NCBI RefSeq assembly: GCF_030719295.1
Contig: NZ_CP120997.1
Coordinates: 2,790,001-2,854,000, forward strand
Length of the DNA: 64,000 nt
Direction of reading: 5' to 3'
Source of the DNA: Streptomyces sp. Mut1
Lineage (GTDB): Bacteria; Actinomycetota; Actinomycetes; Streptomycetales; Streptomycetaceae
The stretch's first letter is position 1. The number at the start of each line of letters is the position of its first letter. The notes beneath the pieces are model-generated. The model was not told where the DNA came from. It did not search any database and saw nothing but the letters and a program-made list of their open reading frames with translations. Below, piece by piece: positions 16,876-24,715 of this stretch. The position numbers and the translations under genes are program-made.

Positions 16876-19800
16876 ATGCAGATCCGGCTGACCGTCCTCG
16901 CGCCGCCCAGCGGCCAGACCCCGGCGCGCGCCTGCGATGTGCTGGTCACCGCCCCCGCGGGGACGGCCCTGGCCGCCGTCGCGTCCGGCCTGGCGATGGC
17001 CGTCGCCGGTCCCGACGGGTCCCTCGGCAGCGGCGCCGTGGTGCTCTTCGCCGGACGGGAGCGGCTGGACGCCCAGCGGTGCGCCCTCGGTGAACCGCCC
17101 CTGGTGGACGGGGCGGTGCTCTCGCTCCAGGCGCCCGGCGAGGGCGAGACGGCGGACGATCCCGTCCCCGCCCAGCTGCGGGTGATCGCCGGACCGGACG
17201 CGGGCGGGGTCCACCTGCTGCACGGCGGCACGATACGGATCGGCCGCTCGGCCGAGGCCGACGTCCCGCTGGACGACCCCGATGTGTCCCGGCTGCACTG
17301 CGAGGTCACCGTCGCGGACGACGGCCGGGTCACGGTGGCCGACCTGGGCTCCACCAACGGCACCTCGCTGGACGGGGCGGAGGTCCGCGACCGCCCGGTC
17401 CGGCTGAAGCCCGGCGCGCTGCTGCGCCTCGGCGAATCGACGCTCAGGCTCGCGTCGGGCGCGCGTACGCCGACGCTGCGGACGACCCCGGACGGCGAGG
17501 GCCACCTGCGGGTGGCCAAGGCCCCGGCCGAGCCCGTCCCCGACCCCGCGTACGACGGCCCGGACGCCCCCGCCGCCCCCGGCAGCGGCCCCGAGGGCCG
17601 GCCGGCCGGCCACGACCGCCCCGAAGCCGACGACGGGACCGGGGCCCGGCCGGGCTCGGCGGACGGGCACCCCGGCCGCTTCCCGGAGCAGGAGATGCCC
17701 CGGCGCGGCGGCATAGGCGCCTGGGCCCGCCGGTTCAAGGGCGGCAGATCCGAGCCCGTCCCCGCGAGCGCCCCCGAGGCGCCCGCCCCGCCCGCCCCCG
17801 ACGCCACGTTCACCTCGCTGCCCACCGCCCCGGAGTGCACCTGGCCCGATCCGGCGGCCATCCTGCTGACCGCCCTCGGGCCGGGCCCCCGGCTCTGGGA
17901 GCGCGACCCCGCGCACCCGGAGGCGCTGGTGGTCCGGCTGGGCACGACCGACCGGGCCGACCTGCCCGCCGTGCCGGTGACCGTCGGGCTGCGGGAGGCC
18001 GGTTCGCTGGGGCTCGCCGGTCCCCCGGAGCGGCTGTCGGGGCTCGCCAGGTCCGCCGTGGCGCAGCTGGCCGCACTGCACTCCCCCACGGATCTGGAGA
18101 TCGTGCTGATCAGCACGGACCGGTCGCGCACCGTCGAGGAGCGGCGCCGCGAGTGGGCCTGGCTGGGCTGGCTGCCCCATCTGCGGCCGATGCACGGCCA
18201 GGACTGCCGGCTGCTGCTGGCGTACGACCGCGACCAGGCCCTCGCCAGGACGGCCGAGCTGGTGCGGCGGCTGGACGACGGGCCGCTCGGCCCCGGCTGG
18301 GCGAGCCTGGATCCGGCGACGGTCGCCGAGGCGGTCGCGCGGTACGAGGGCCCGTTCACCGTGGTGATCGTGGACGGCGACCCGGGCTCGGCGGTGCTCC
18401 GGGAGAACACGGCACGGCTGGCCGCGGCCGGCGCTGCGGCGGGCATCCATCTGATCTGTCTGGCCCGGACCCCGGCCGCCACGCCCACCTCGCCGGTCGC
18501 CGCGACGTACGAGGCGGCGTGCCACGCGTCGATCGCCTTCCGCGAGTGCGGGGCGGTGGGGATGCTGAGCGGCGACGTGGCGACGGCGCTGCGGCTGCTG
18601 CGCACGGCGGGCGGACGCGCGGCCGGGCACGGCACGGTCGCGGCGGTGGACGCGGTGTCGGCGCACTGGGCGCAGCGGTTCGGCCGGGCGCTGGCCCCGC
18701 TGCGCGCGGAGGGCTCGGCCGCGCTGCCGGGCCGCCAGGCGCCCGTGGCGCTCCCGCCGTCCACGCGCCTCCTCGACGAGCTGGGCCTCGCCCGTGCCAC
18801 CCCGGCGTCCCTGATGGCCCGCTGGGCGTCCACGGCGGACGACCAGCCGGGGGCGACGGTGCGCGGAGCGGGCGACGAGGCCCGTCCGGCGGCGCCGCGG
18901 GTGGGCGCCCAGCGGACGTCTCCGGAGTCCCTGGACTCCCCGGGTTCGGGGCGTTCCCGGTATCCGGGCCCCACCACGGGCGGCTCCGGCCGCACCCCGT
19001 ATCCGAGCGCCGCCGAGCCGGACCCGAGGACCCCGAGGACACGGACGGGCACCGGCACGTCCTCCGGCGCCCCCGTCCCCCGCCCCGCCGTCTACGCCGG
19101 GCGGCCGGTCGTCGTGCTCGGGGCCGGGCCGCGGGGTCCGGTGAGTGTGGATCTCGCCGACGAGGGGCCGCACCTGCTCATCGAGGGCCCCGGCGGCAGC
19201 GGGCGTACGGAACTGCTGCGGGCCGTCGCCGCGTCGCTGGCGGCCGCCGCCCGGCCGGACCGGCTGGGCATCGTGCTGGTCGACGGGGCGGGCGGCGAGC
19301 GCGGCGAGAGCCTGCGCCCCTGCACCGAGCTGCCGCACGCGTTCACGCACCTGGTGGCCTCCGACCCGGTCAGGATGCGGGAGTTCGCGCAGGCGCTGGG
19401 CGGTGAGGTGAAGCGGCGCGCCGAGCTCCTGGGCGGGCTGGACTTCGCCGAGTGGCACAGCCGGCACGAGGCGGGGCGGATGTCCGCGCCCGTTCCGGCA
19501 CAGAAGTCGGCGTCGGCCCAGGAGGCGGACCGGCGCGCGGCCGGCCCGCGCTCCCCCGGCGCGTCCGAGCAGCGGGGCGATATCGAGGCGCCGCTGAGCG
19601 GCACCCTGCGGCTGCGCCCGGCGGCCGGCCGGACCGTGGACCCGGGGCCGTCGCCGCTGCCCCGGCTGGTGGTGCTCGTGGACGACTTCGACGCGCTCAT
19701 AGCCCCGGCGCTCGGCAGCCCGGGGCGGCCCGCCGCCGGTTCGGTCGTGCGGGCGCTGGAGGCGGTGGCCAGGGACGGCGGCCGGCTGGGCATCCACCTG

Positions 19801-20175
19801 GTCGCGACCTCGGCCCGCCCCGACCGTACGGAGGACACCGAGCTGGCCCGCGGGGCGCGGCTGCGCATCGTGCTCGACCCGCCCGCCGTGCCGCCCTCGC
19901 CGGACGAGCCGGCGCCGGGCCGGGGCCGGCTCGGGCATCCGGACGGGCGGGTGACGCCGTTCCAGGGCGGCCGGGTGACGGGCCGCATCCCGCGTACGGC
20001 GACGCTGCGGCCGACGGTCGTCCCGCTGGAGTGGGAGCGGATGGGCGATCCGCCGACCCGCCGCCCGGTCCGGGAGCTGGGCAACGGGCCGACGGACCTG
20101 GCGCTGCTCGCCAGCGCGCTGGAGCGGGCGGCCCGCTCGGTCAACGCGGAACCGCTCACGCCCCTGCACGTCTGA
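16876..20175 (+). CDS. FHA domain / FtsK-SpoIIIE-like ATPase (EssC/EccC-related, apparently soluble)
   Basis: The 1099-residue protein has an N-terminal beta-rich region (1-95), an FHA domain (about 100-195, with GRS at 123-125, SRLH at 138-141 and STNGTS at 159-164), a long Pro/Ala-rich linker (about 195-310), and an FtsK-like module whose VPVTVGLREAGSLGLAGP and LAQLAALHSPTDLEIVLIS-type stretch recalls the degenerate first ATPase domain of type VII secretion EssC/EccC. A second linker leads to an active-looking domain with Walker A GPGGSGRTE (about 771-779) and Walker B VLVDDFD (about 933-939). No convincing membrane helix is present, unlike EssC. FHA domains bind phosphothreonine, so PkaA and PkaB nearby are obvious candidate partners. 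No WXG100 gene is in the window. Confidence 0.85.
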   Translation: MQIRLTVLAPPSGQTPARACDVLVTAPAGTALAAVASGLAMAVAGPDGSLGSGAVVLFAGRERLDAQRCALGEPPLVDGAVLSLQAPGEGETADDPVPAQLRVIAGPDAGGVHLLHGGTIRIGRSAEADVPLDDPDVSRLHCEVTVADDGRVTVADLGSTNGTSLDGAEVRDRPVRLKPGALLRLGESTLRLASGARTPTLRTTPDGEGHLRVAKAPAEPVPDPAYDGPDAPAAPGSGPEGRPAGHDRPEADDGTGARPGSADGHPGRFPEQEMPRRGGIGAWARRFKGGRSEPVPASAPEAPAPPAPDATFTSLPTAPECTWPDPAAILLTALGPGPRLWERDPAHPEALVVRLGTTDRADLPAVPVTVGLREAGSLGLAGPPERLSGLARSAVAQLAALHSPTDLEIVLISTDRSRTVEERRREWAWLGWLPHLRPMHGQDCRLLLAYDRDQALARTAELVRRLDDGPLGPGWASLDPATVAEAVARYEGPFTVVIVDGDPGSAVLRENTARLAAAGAAAGIHLICLARTPAATPTSPVAATYEAACHASIAFRECGAVGMLSGDVATALRLLRTAGGRAAGHGTVAAVDAVSAHWAQRFGRALAPLRAEGSAALPGRQAPVALPPSTRLLDELGLARATPASLMARWASTADDQPGATVRGAGDEARPAAPRVGAQRTSPESLDSPGSGRSRYPGPTTGGSGRTPYPSAAEPDPRTPRTRTGTGTSSGAPVPRPAVYAGRPVVVLGAGPRGPVSVDLADEGPHLLIEGPGGSGRTELLRAVAASLAAAARPDRLGIVLVDGAGGERGESLRPCTELPHAFTHLVASDPVRMREFAQALGGEVKRRAELLGGLDFAEWHSRHEAGRMSAPVPAQKSASAQEADRRAAGPRSPGASEQRGDIEAPLSGTLRLRPAAGRTVDPGPSPLPRLVVLVDDFDALIAPALGSPGRPAAGSVVRALEAVARDGGRLGIHLVATSARPDRTEDTELARGARLRIVLDPPAVPPSPDEPAPGRGRLGHPDGRVTPFQGGRVTGRIPRTATLRPTVVPLEWERMGDPPTRRPVRELGNGPTDLALLASALERAARSVNAEPLTPLHV

Positions 20176-20200
20176 CGGAACCGGGCCCGGCCACCGCGAA

Positions 20201-20294
20201 GCCCCGCACGCCCGACCGAGGTCCCGCACGCCCTCCCGAAGTCCCGCACGCCCGGACCGAGGTCCCGCACGCCCTCACGAAGTCCGACAGGCCC
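20201..20294. repeat. Four tandem 20-bp units in an alternating pattern
   Basis: Units begin GTCCCGCACGCCC (first: GCCCCGCACGCCC) and end alternately in ACCGAG or CGAA, at 20201, 20221, 20241 and 20262, with a broken fifth at 20282. The alternation implies duplication of a 41-bp pair. The array lies right after the FHA/FtsK gene, in the 487-bp gap (20176-20662) before the ABC importer. The rest of the gap holds the importer promoter. Confidence 0.75.
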
Positions 20295-20539
20295 TACACC
20301 CCGCGTGCGGGGCCGCGCCACCCCCGTACCCCCCTCGGGGGACGCCGGCGGGCCCCGTACGGGAGGCCGGGCCGACCCCTGGGAACGGGCCGCGCCCTGA
20401 GCGGAACCCGAGTCATGCCGGAGCCACCCCTGAGCGGCACCGGAGCCCCACTCCCCCCTCATCCCCCAATGGCCGGATACCTGCACTGAGGGGACGTCAC
20501 GAGCCCATCACGATCAAGGAGTTGGCCCCGAAGACGGTA

Positions 20540-20569
20540 TTGCGGCGCCCGGTCACCGGGCGTAGGACT
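20540..20569 (+). promoter_or_regulatory. Promoter with palindromic operator filling the 17-bp spacer
   Basis: TTGCGG (20540-20545) and TAGGACT (20563-20569) are separated by exactly 17 bp, and those 17 bp are a perfect palindrome, CGCCCGGT-C-ACCGGGCG (20546-20562). It would start transcription about 85 nt before the solute-binding protein gene. The arrangement suggests repression by a dimeric regulator of the importer operon. Confidence 0.55.
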
Positions 20570-20662
20570 GTGCGCACACGACGACGTGACGCACGACCGG
20601 CAGCGCGGTTTTTCCGGACCGGTGCCGGTCACGGCGCACGCGCACAGAGAGACGGGGCAGGA

Positions 20663-22033
20663 ATGGGCACAACCCTTCGGATGCGCAGGGCAGCCGTGGT
20701 GTTCGCCGCCATCGGCGCACTGGCCCTCACCGGTTGCAGCGACGACGGTGACGGCGGAGACAAAAAGACGGACGAAGGCGGCTCCACGACGGGCAAGGAC
20801 TCCACACCGAGCGTCGTTCTACCGAAACTGGACGGCGAGAAGCTCTCTGTCGCCGCGGTCTGGACGGGTGCCGAACAGGCCAACTTCGTCAAGGTCCTCA
20901 AGGAGTTCGAGAAGCGGACCGGCGCAAAGGTGACGTTCGTCCCGGCGCAGGACCCGATCGTCAACTTCCTCGGTACGAAGATCGCGGGCGGGCAGCCGCC
21001 GGACGTCGCGGTGATCCCGCAGGTCGGGGCGATCCAGCAGGCCGTGGCGAAGAAGTGGGCCAAGCCGCTCGGTGACGAGGCGAAGGCCCAGCTCGGCAAG
21101 AACTACGCGAAGGTCTGGCAGGACCTCGGCGCGGTGGACGGCACCCAGTACGGCGTCTACTACAAGGCCGCCAACAAGTCGCTGGTCTGGTACAACACCG
21201 CGGTGTTCGAGAACGCGGGCGCGTCCGAGCCGAAGACCTGGAAGGACTTCCTGGCGACGGCCGAGACGGTGTCCGCGTCGGGCATCACCCCGGTCTCGGT
21301 CGGCGGCGCGGACGGCTGGACGCTCACCGACTGGTTCGAGAACGTCTACCTCTCCCAGGCGGGCCCGGAGAAGTACGACCAGCTGGCCCAGCACAAGATC
21401 AAGTGGACGGACCCGTCCGTCAAGGACGCGCTGACCACGCTGGCCCAGCTCTTCGGCAAGCCGTCCCTGATCGCGGGCGGCGCCGACGGCGCGCTCCAGA
21501 CCGAGTTCCCGGCGTCGGTCACCCAGACCTTCACCGGGGGCGACCAGCCCAAGGCCGCCATGGTCTACGAGGCCGACTTCGTCGCCGTCAACATCGGGCA
21601 GACGAAGGCGAAGATCGGCACGGACGCCAAGGTCTTCCCGTTCCCCGCGGTCGGCGCCGAGTCGCCCGTGGTGACCGGTGGCGACGCGGCGATCGCGCTG
21701 AAGGACGGCAAGGGCGCCCAGGCGCTGCTGACCTGGCTGGCCTCCACCGAGGCCGCGAAGATCGCCGCCGAGCAGGGCGGGTTCATCTCGCCGAACAAGG
21801 CCCTGGACCCGGCCGCGTACCCGAACGAGGTGCAGCGCACGATGGCCCAGGCGCTGATCGCGGCCGGTGACGCCGTCCGGTTCGACATGTCCGACCAGAC
21901 TCCGCAGTCGTTCGGCGGGACGCCCGGCAAGGGCGAGTGGAAGATCCTCCAGGACTTCCTGAAGAACCCGAAGGACATCGCCGGGACCCAGGCAGCGCTG
22001 GAGTCGGCGGCGGCCAAGGCGTACAAGAGCTGA
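20663..22033 (+). CDS. ABC importer solute-binding lipoprotein (sugar type, CUT1)
   Basis: The 456-residue protein starts at the ATG at 20663 (GGGGCAGGA just upstream) and has a lipoprotein signal with lipobox ALTGC (Cys25), so it is tethered outside the membrane. The mature part has the family-1 solute-binding fold: VLKEFEKRTGAKVTFVP, PPDVAVIPQ, GVYYKAANKSLVWYNTAVFENAG and GGDAAIALKDGKGAQALLTWLAS. It probably captures a sugar or oligosaccharide; the ligand cannot be told from sequence. It is the first gene of a three-gene operon with two permeases 4 bp downstream and beyond. No ATPase gene is present, as expected in streptomycetes, where CUT1 importers share MsiK. Confidence 0.92.
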   Translation: MGTTLRMRRAAVVFAAIGALALTGCSDDGDGGDKKTDEGGSTTGKDSTPSVVLPKLDGEKLSVAAVWTGAEQANFVKVLKEFEKRTGAKVTFVPAQDPIVNFLGTKIAGGQPPDVAVIPQVGAIQQAVAKKWAKPLGDEAKAQLGKNYAKVWQDLGAVDGTQYGVYYKAANKSLVWYNTAVFENAGASEPKTWKDFLATAETVSASGITPVSVGGADGWTLTDWFENVYLSQAGPEKYDQLAQHKIKWTDPSVKDALTTLAQLFGKPSLIAGGADGALQTEFPASVTQTFTGGDQPKAAMVYEADFVAVNIGQTKAKIGTDAKVFPFPAVGAESPVVTGGDAAIALKDGKGAQALLTWLASTEAAKIAAEQGGFISPNKALDPAAYPNEVQRTMAQALIAAGDAVRFDMSDQTPQSFGGTPGKGEWKILQDFLKNPKDIAGTQAALESAAAKAYKS

Positions 22034-22037
22034 CGGC

Positions 22038-23462
22038 ATGACGACAGCGGCAGCGGGGGGCGCCGACGAGGCGCCCCCCGCCGACAAGCAACCTCCAGGC
22101 GGGACTTCGGTACCCGCCCCCAGAAAGGCCGGGCCCGCCCCGTCCGGCTCCCCCGGCGCGCGGAGCGGACGGAGCGTAACGGGCACCCGCAGGGTGATCG
22201 CGGCGGTCTTCCTACTGCCCGCGCTGGTGCTGCTCGGGGCGCTCGTGGTGTACCCGATCGTGTACTCCGTCTACCGGTCGTTCTTCGACCAGGCGGGTAC
22301 GGGCTTCGCCGGCATCGACAACTACAAGGCGCTGTTCACGGACGACACCATCCGTACGGCGGTCAAGAACAACGCGATCTGGGTGGTGTTCGCCCCGACC
22401 GTCGCCACCGCCCTCGGGCTGATCTTCGCGGTCCTCACCGAACGCATCCGCTGGGGCACGGCGTTCAAGCTGGTCGTCTTCATGCCGATGGCGATCTCGA
22501 TGCTCGCCGCGGGCATCATCTTCCGGCTGGTGTACGACCAGGCGCCGGAGCGCGGGGTGGCCAACGCGGTGTGGGTGGGCGTGCACGACACGTTCGCCGA
22601 GTCGTCGGGCTTCCCCAAGGCGCATCCGCTGCCCGTCCACCCGCTGAAGGCGGCGGGCGGCGGGGCCTTCGTGACGAAGACTCCGGTACGGGCGGGAGAG
22701 CCGGTCCAGCTGCCCCTGGTCGGCGTCCTTCCGGCGAAGATGCCGGGTGACGCCAAGCCGGCCAGGGCACCCGGACCGGGGAACGAAGGGGAGATCACCG
22801 GCACCGCGTGGCTGGACTTCACCAAGGGCGGCGGGGGCAGACCCAATGTCATCGACGCCAAGGAGCTGGGGCTCAAGGGCATCAAGGTGGAGGCCGTCAA
22901 GGACGGCAAGGTGGTCGCCTCGGCCACGGCTGGCGCCGACGGTACGTTCACGCTGCCCGCGTCCGCGGACGGCGCCGAACTCCGGCTCCCGGCGTCCAAC
23001 TTCAAGGAGCCGTACAACGGCGTGGAATGGCTCGGCCCGAGCCTCGTGACGCCCGGCATCATCGGGAGTTACGTCTGGATGTGGGCGGGCTTCGCCATGG
23101 TGCTGATCGCGGCGGGCCTCGCCGGTCTGCCACGTGAACTCCTCGAAGCGGCCCGGGTGGACGGGGCCAACGAGTGGCAGGTGTTCCGCCGGATCACCGT
23201 GCCGATGCTCGGCCCGGTCCTCGCGGTGGTGCTGGTCACGCTGATGATCAACGTGCTGAAGGTCTTCGACCTGGTGTTCATCATCGCGCCGGGCTCGTCC
23301 CAGGACGACGCGAACGTGCTGGCGCTCCAGCTCTACCGGTCCTCGTTCGGCACGGACGCGGACCTGGGGATCGGCAGCGCCATCGCCGTACTCCTGCTGC
23401 TGCTGGTGATCCCGGTGATGCTCTTCAACATCAGGCGGATACGGAAGGAGGGGCGCCGATGA
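22038..23462 (+). CDS. Sugar ABC permease (MalF-like) with inserted extracytoplasmic domain
   Basis: The 474-residue protein is far longer than the usual 300 or so. After a disordered, Pro-rich N-terminus (1-48) come helices at about 52-78, 112-134 and 144-164, then, where a short loop is expected, about 148 extra residues (roughly 185-332). This insert contains GTAWLDFTKG and LKGIKVEAVKDGKVVASATAGADGTFTLP, which resembles an SdrD-B or carboxypeptidase-regulatory-like beta-sandwich. The permease core then resumes with helices and the EAA loop (ELLEAARVDGANEWQVFRRITVP, about 367-389). By topology the insert should face outside, near the solute-binding protein. Start ATG is 4 bp after the previous stop. 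Confidence 0.9.
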   Translation: MTTAAAGGADEAPPADKQPPGGTSVPAPRKAGPAPSGSPGARSGRSVTGTRRVIAAVFLLPALVLLGALVVYPIVYSVYRSFFDQAGTGFAGIDNYKALFTDDTIRTAVKNNAIWVVFAPTVATALGLIFAVLTERIRWGTAFKLVVFMPMAISMLAAGIIFRLVYDQAPERGVANAVWVGVHDTFAESSGFPKAHPLPVHPLKAAGGGAFVTKTPVRAGEPVQLPLVGVLPAKMPGDAKPARAPGPGNEGEITGTAWLDFTKGGGGRPNVIDAKELGLKGIKVEAVKDGKVVASATAGADGTFTLPASADGAELRLPASNFKEPYNGVEWLGPSLVTPGIIGSYVWMWAGFAMVLIAAGLAGLPRELLEAARVDGANEWQVFRRITVPMLGPVLAVVLVTLMINVLKVFDLVFIIAPGSSQDDANVLALQLYRSSFGTDADLGIGSAIAVLLLLLVIPVMLFNIRRIRKEGRR

Positions 23463-24382
23463 CGACTCCCTCGGCCACCACCGCCCCCGGCGGGCCGAAC
23501 GGCGCCCCGGACATCGGCACGCTGAAGGCCCGGCGGTCGCGGGGCGCCCGGATCGCGGCGCGTGCGGGCGGCGGCGCGATGCGGGTCTTCCTGATCCTGG
23601 TGGGCCTGTTCTGGCTGATGCCGACCATCGGGCTGCTGCTGTCCTCGCTGCGCAGCCCGGAACGGATCGCGTCGACCGGCTGGTGGAAGATCTTCACCGC
23701 CCCGTCCGAGCTGACCTTCGACAACTACTCCCGGCTGCTGGACAATTCGACGTTCACCCACTCGCTGTTCAGCACGATCATGATCACCGTGCCCTCCACG
23801 GTCCTGGTGGTGGTGATCGGCTCGCTCGCCGGGTACGCGTTCGCCTGGATGGACTTCCCCGGCCGGGACTGGTGGTTCCTGCTGGTCGTGGGGTTGCTGG
23901 TGGTCCCGGTGCAGGTCGCGCTGATCCCCGTGTCGAAGCTGTTCGGCGAGATCGGGATCTTCGAGACGACGCTCGGGGTGATCCTGTTCCACACGGCCTT
24001 CGGGCTGCCCTTCGCGATCTTCCTGCTGCGCAACTTCTTCGCGGAGATCCCCCGGGAACTGCTGGAGGCGGCGCGGCTGGACGGGGCGGGTGAGATCCGC
24101 CTCTTCACCCGGGTCGTGATGCCGCTGGGCGGGCCGGCCATCGCCTCGCTCGGGATCTTCCAGTTCCTCTGGGTCTGGAACGACATGCTGGTCGCGCTGA
24201 TCTTCGCGGACTCCGGGTCCCCGCCGATCACGGTGGCGCTCCAGCAGCAGGTGCGGCAGTTCGGCAACAACATCGACGTGCTGGCTCCCGGCGCCTTCAT
24301 CTCGATGGTGATCCCGCTCGCCGTCTTCTTCGCCTTCCAGCGCCAGTTCGTCTCGGGCGTGATGGCGGGGGCGGTGAAATAA
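23459..24382 (+). CDS. Sugar ABC permease (MalG-like)
   Basis: The 307-residue protein has six predicted helices, the usual SSLRSPERI loop after the first, and the EAA motif ELLEAARLDGAGEIRLFTRVVMP. It pairs with the MalF-like subunit to form the pore of the importer. The ATG overlaps the upstream stop by 4 bp (ATGA), which implies translational coupling; the frame's upstream extension lies inside the other permease gene. A strong terminator follows. Confidence 0.94.
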   Translation: MTTPSATTAPGGPNGAPDIGTLKARRSRGARIAARAGGGAMRVFLILVGLFWLMPTIGLLLSSLRSPERIASTGWWKIFTAPSELTFDNYSRLLDNSTFTHSLFSTIMITVPSTVLVVVIGSLAGYAFAWMDFPGRDWWFLLVVGLLVVPVQVALIPVSKLFGEIGIFETTLGVILFHTAFGLPFAIFLLRNFFAEIPRELLEAARLDGAGEIRLFTRVVMPLGGPAIASLGIFQFLWVWNDMLVALIFADSGSPPITVALQQQVRQFGNNIDVLAPGAFISMVIPLAVFFAFQRQFVSGVMAGAVK

Positions 24383-24411
24383 CCGGCGGGACACACGCGC
24401 AGACGCGAGCA

Positions 24412-24446
24412 GGCGGGGCGGTCCGGCAGTCACGGACCGCCCCGCC
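24412..24446. terminator. Terminator of the sugar importer operon
   Basis: A perfect 14-bp stem (GGCGGGGCGGTCCG) with a 7-nt loop starts 29 bp after the last permease gene. Confidence 0.88.
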
Positions 24447-24529
24447 CTGCCGCGTACGGGCCGTTGGCACCGCCGCGCACGGGCCGGGGCGCCCGGCATC
24501 CACCCGTGCGCCCCGAATTGCCCAAGGTT

Positions 24530-24559
24530 CACTTACTGTCCCGGGTAGTATGATAAGTG
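24530..24559 (+). promoter_or_regulatory. Candidate promoter of the TagF-like gene with flanking inverted repeat
   Basis: In the 333-bp gap after the importer operon, TATGAT (24549-24554) is a near-perfect -10. Its -35 is weak (GTTCAC, 17 bp upstream). CACTTA (24530-24535) and TAAGTG (24554-24559) form an inverted repeat bracketing the promoter, a possible operator. Predicted leader length is about 155 nt. Confidence 0.45.
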
Positions 24560-24715
24560 GGGCCTTTATCAGCCGCGCGGTCGACCACTCACCCGGGCCC
24601 GACGCGCCCGTCTCTTCGACCCTCGTACGTCTGCCCGCCCCCTGACCGTCCTGCGGAGCGCACCCCCAGTACGCTGTGTGCTCTCCCAGTACGCACAGTC
24701 CGAGAAAGAGTCCGT

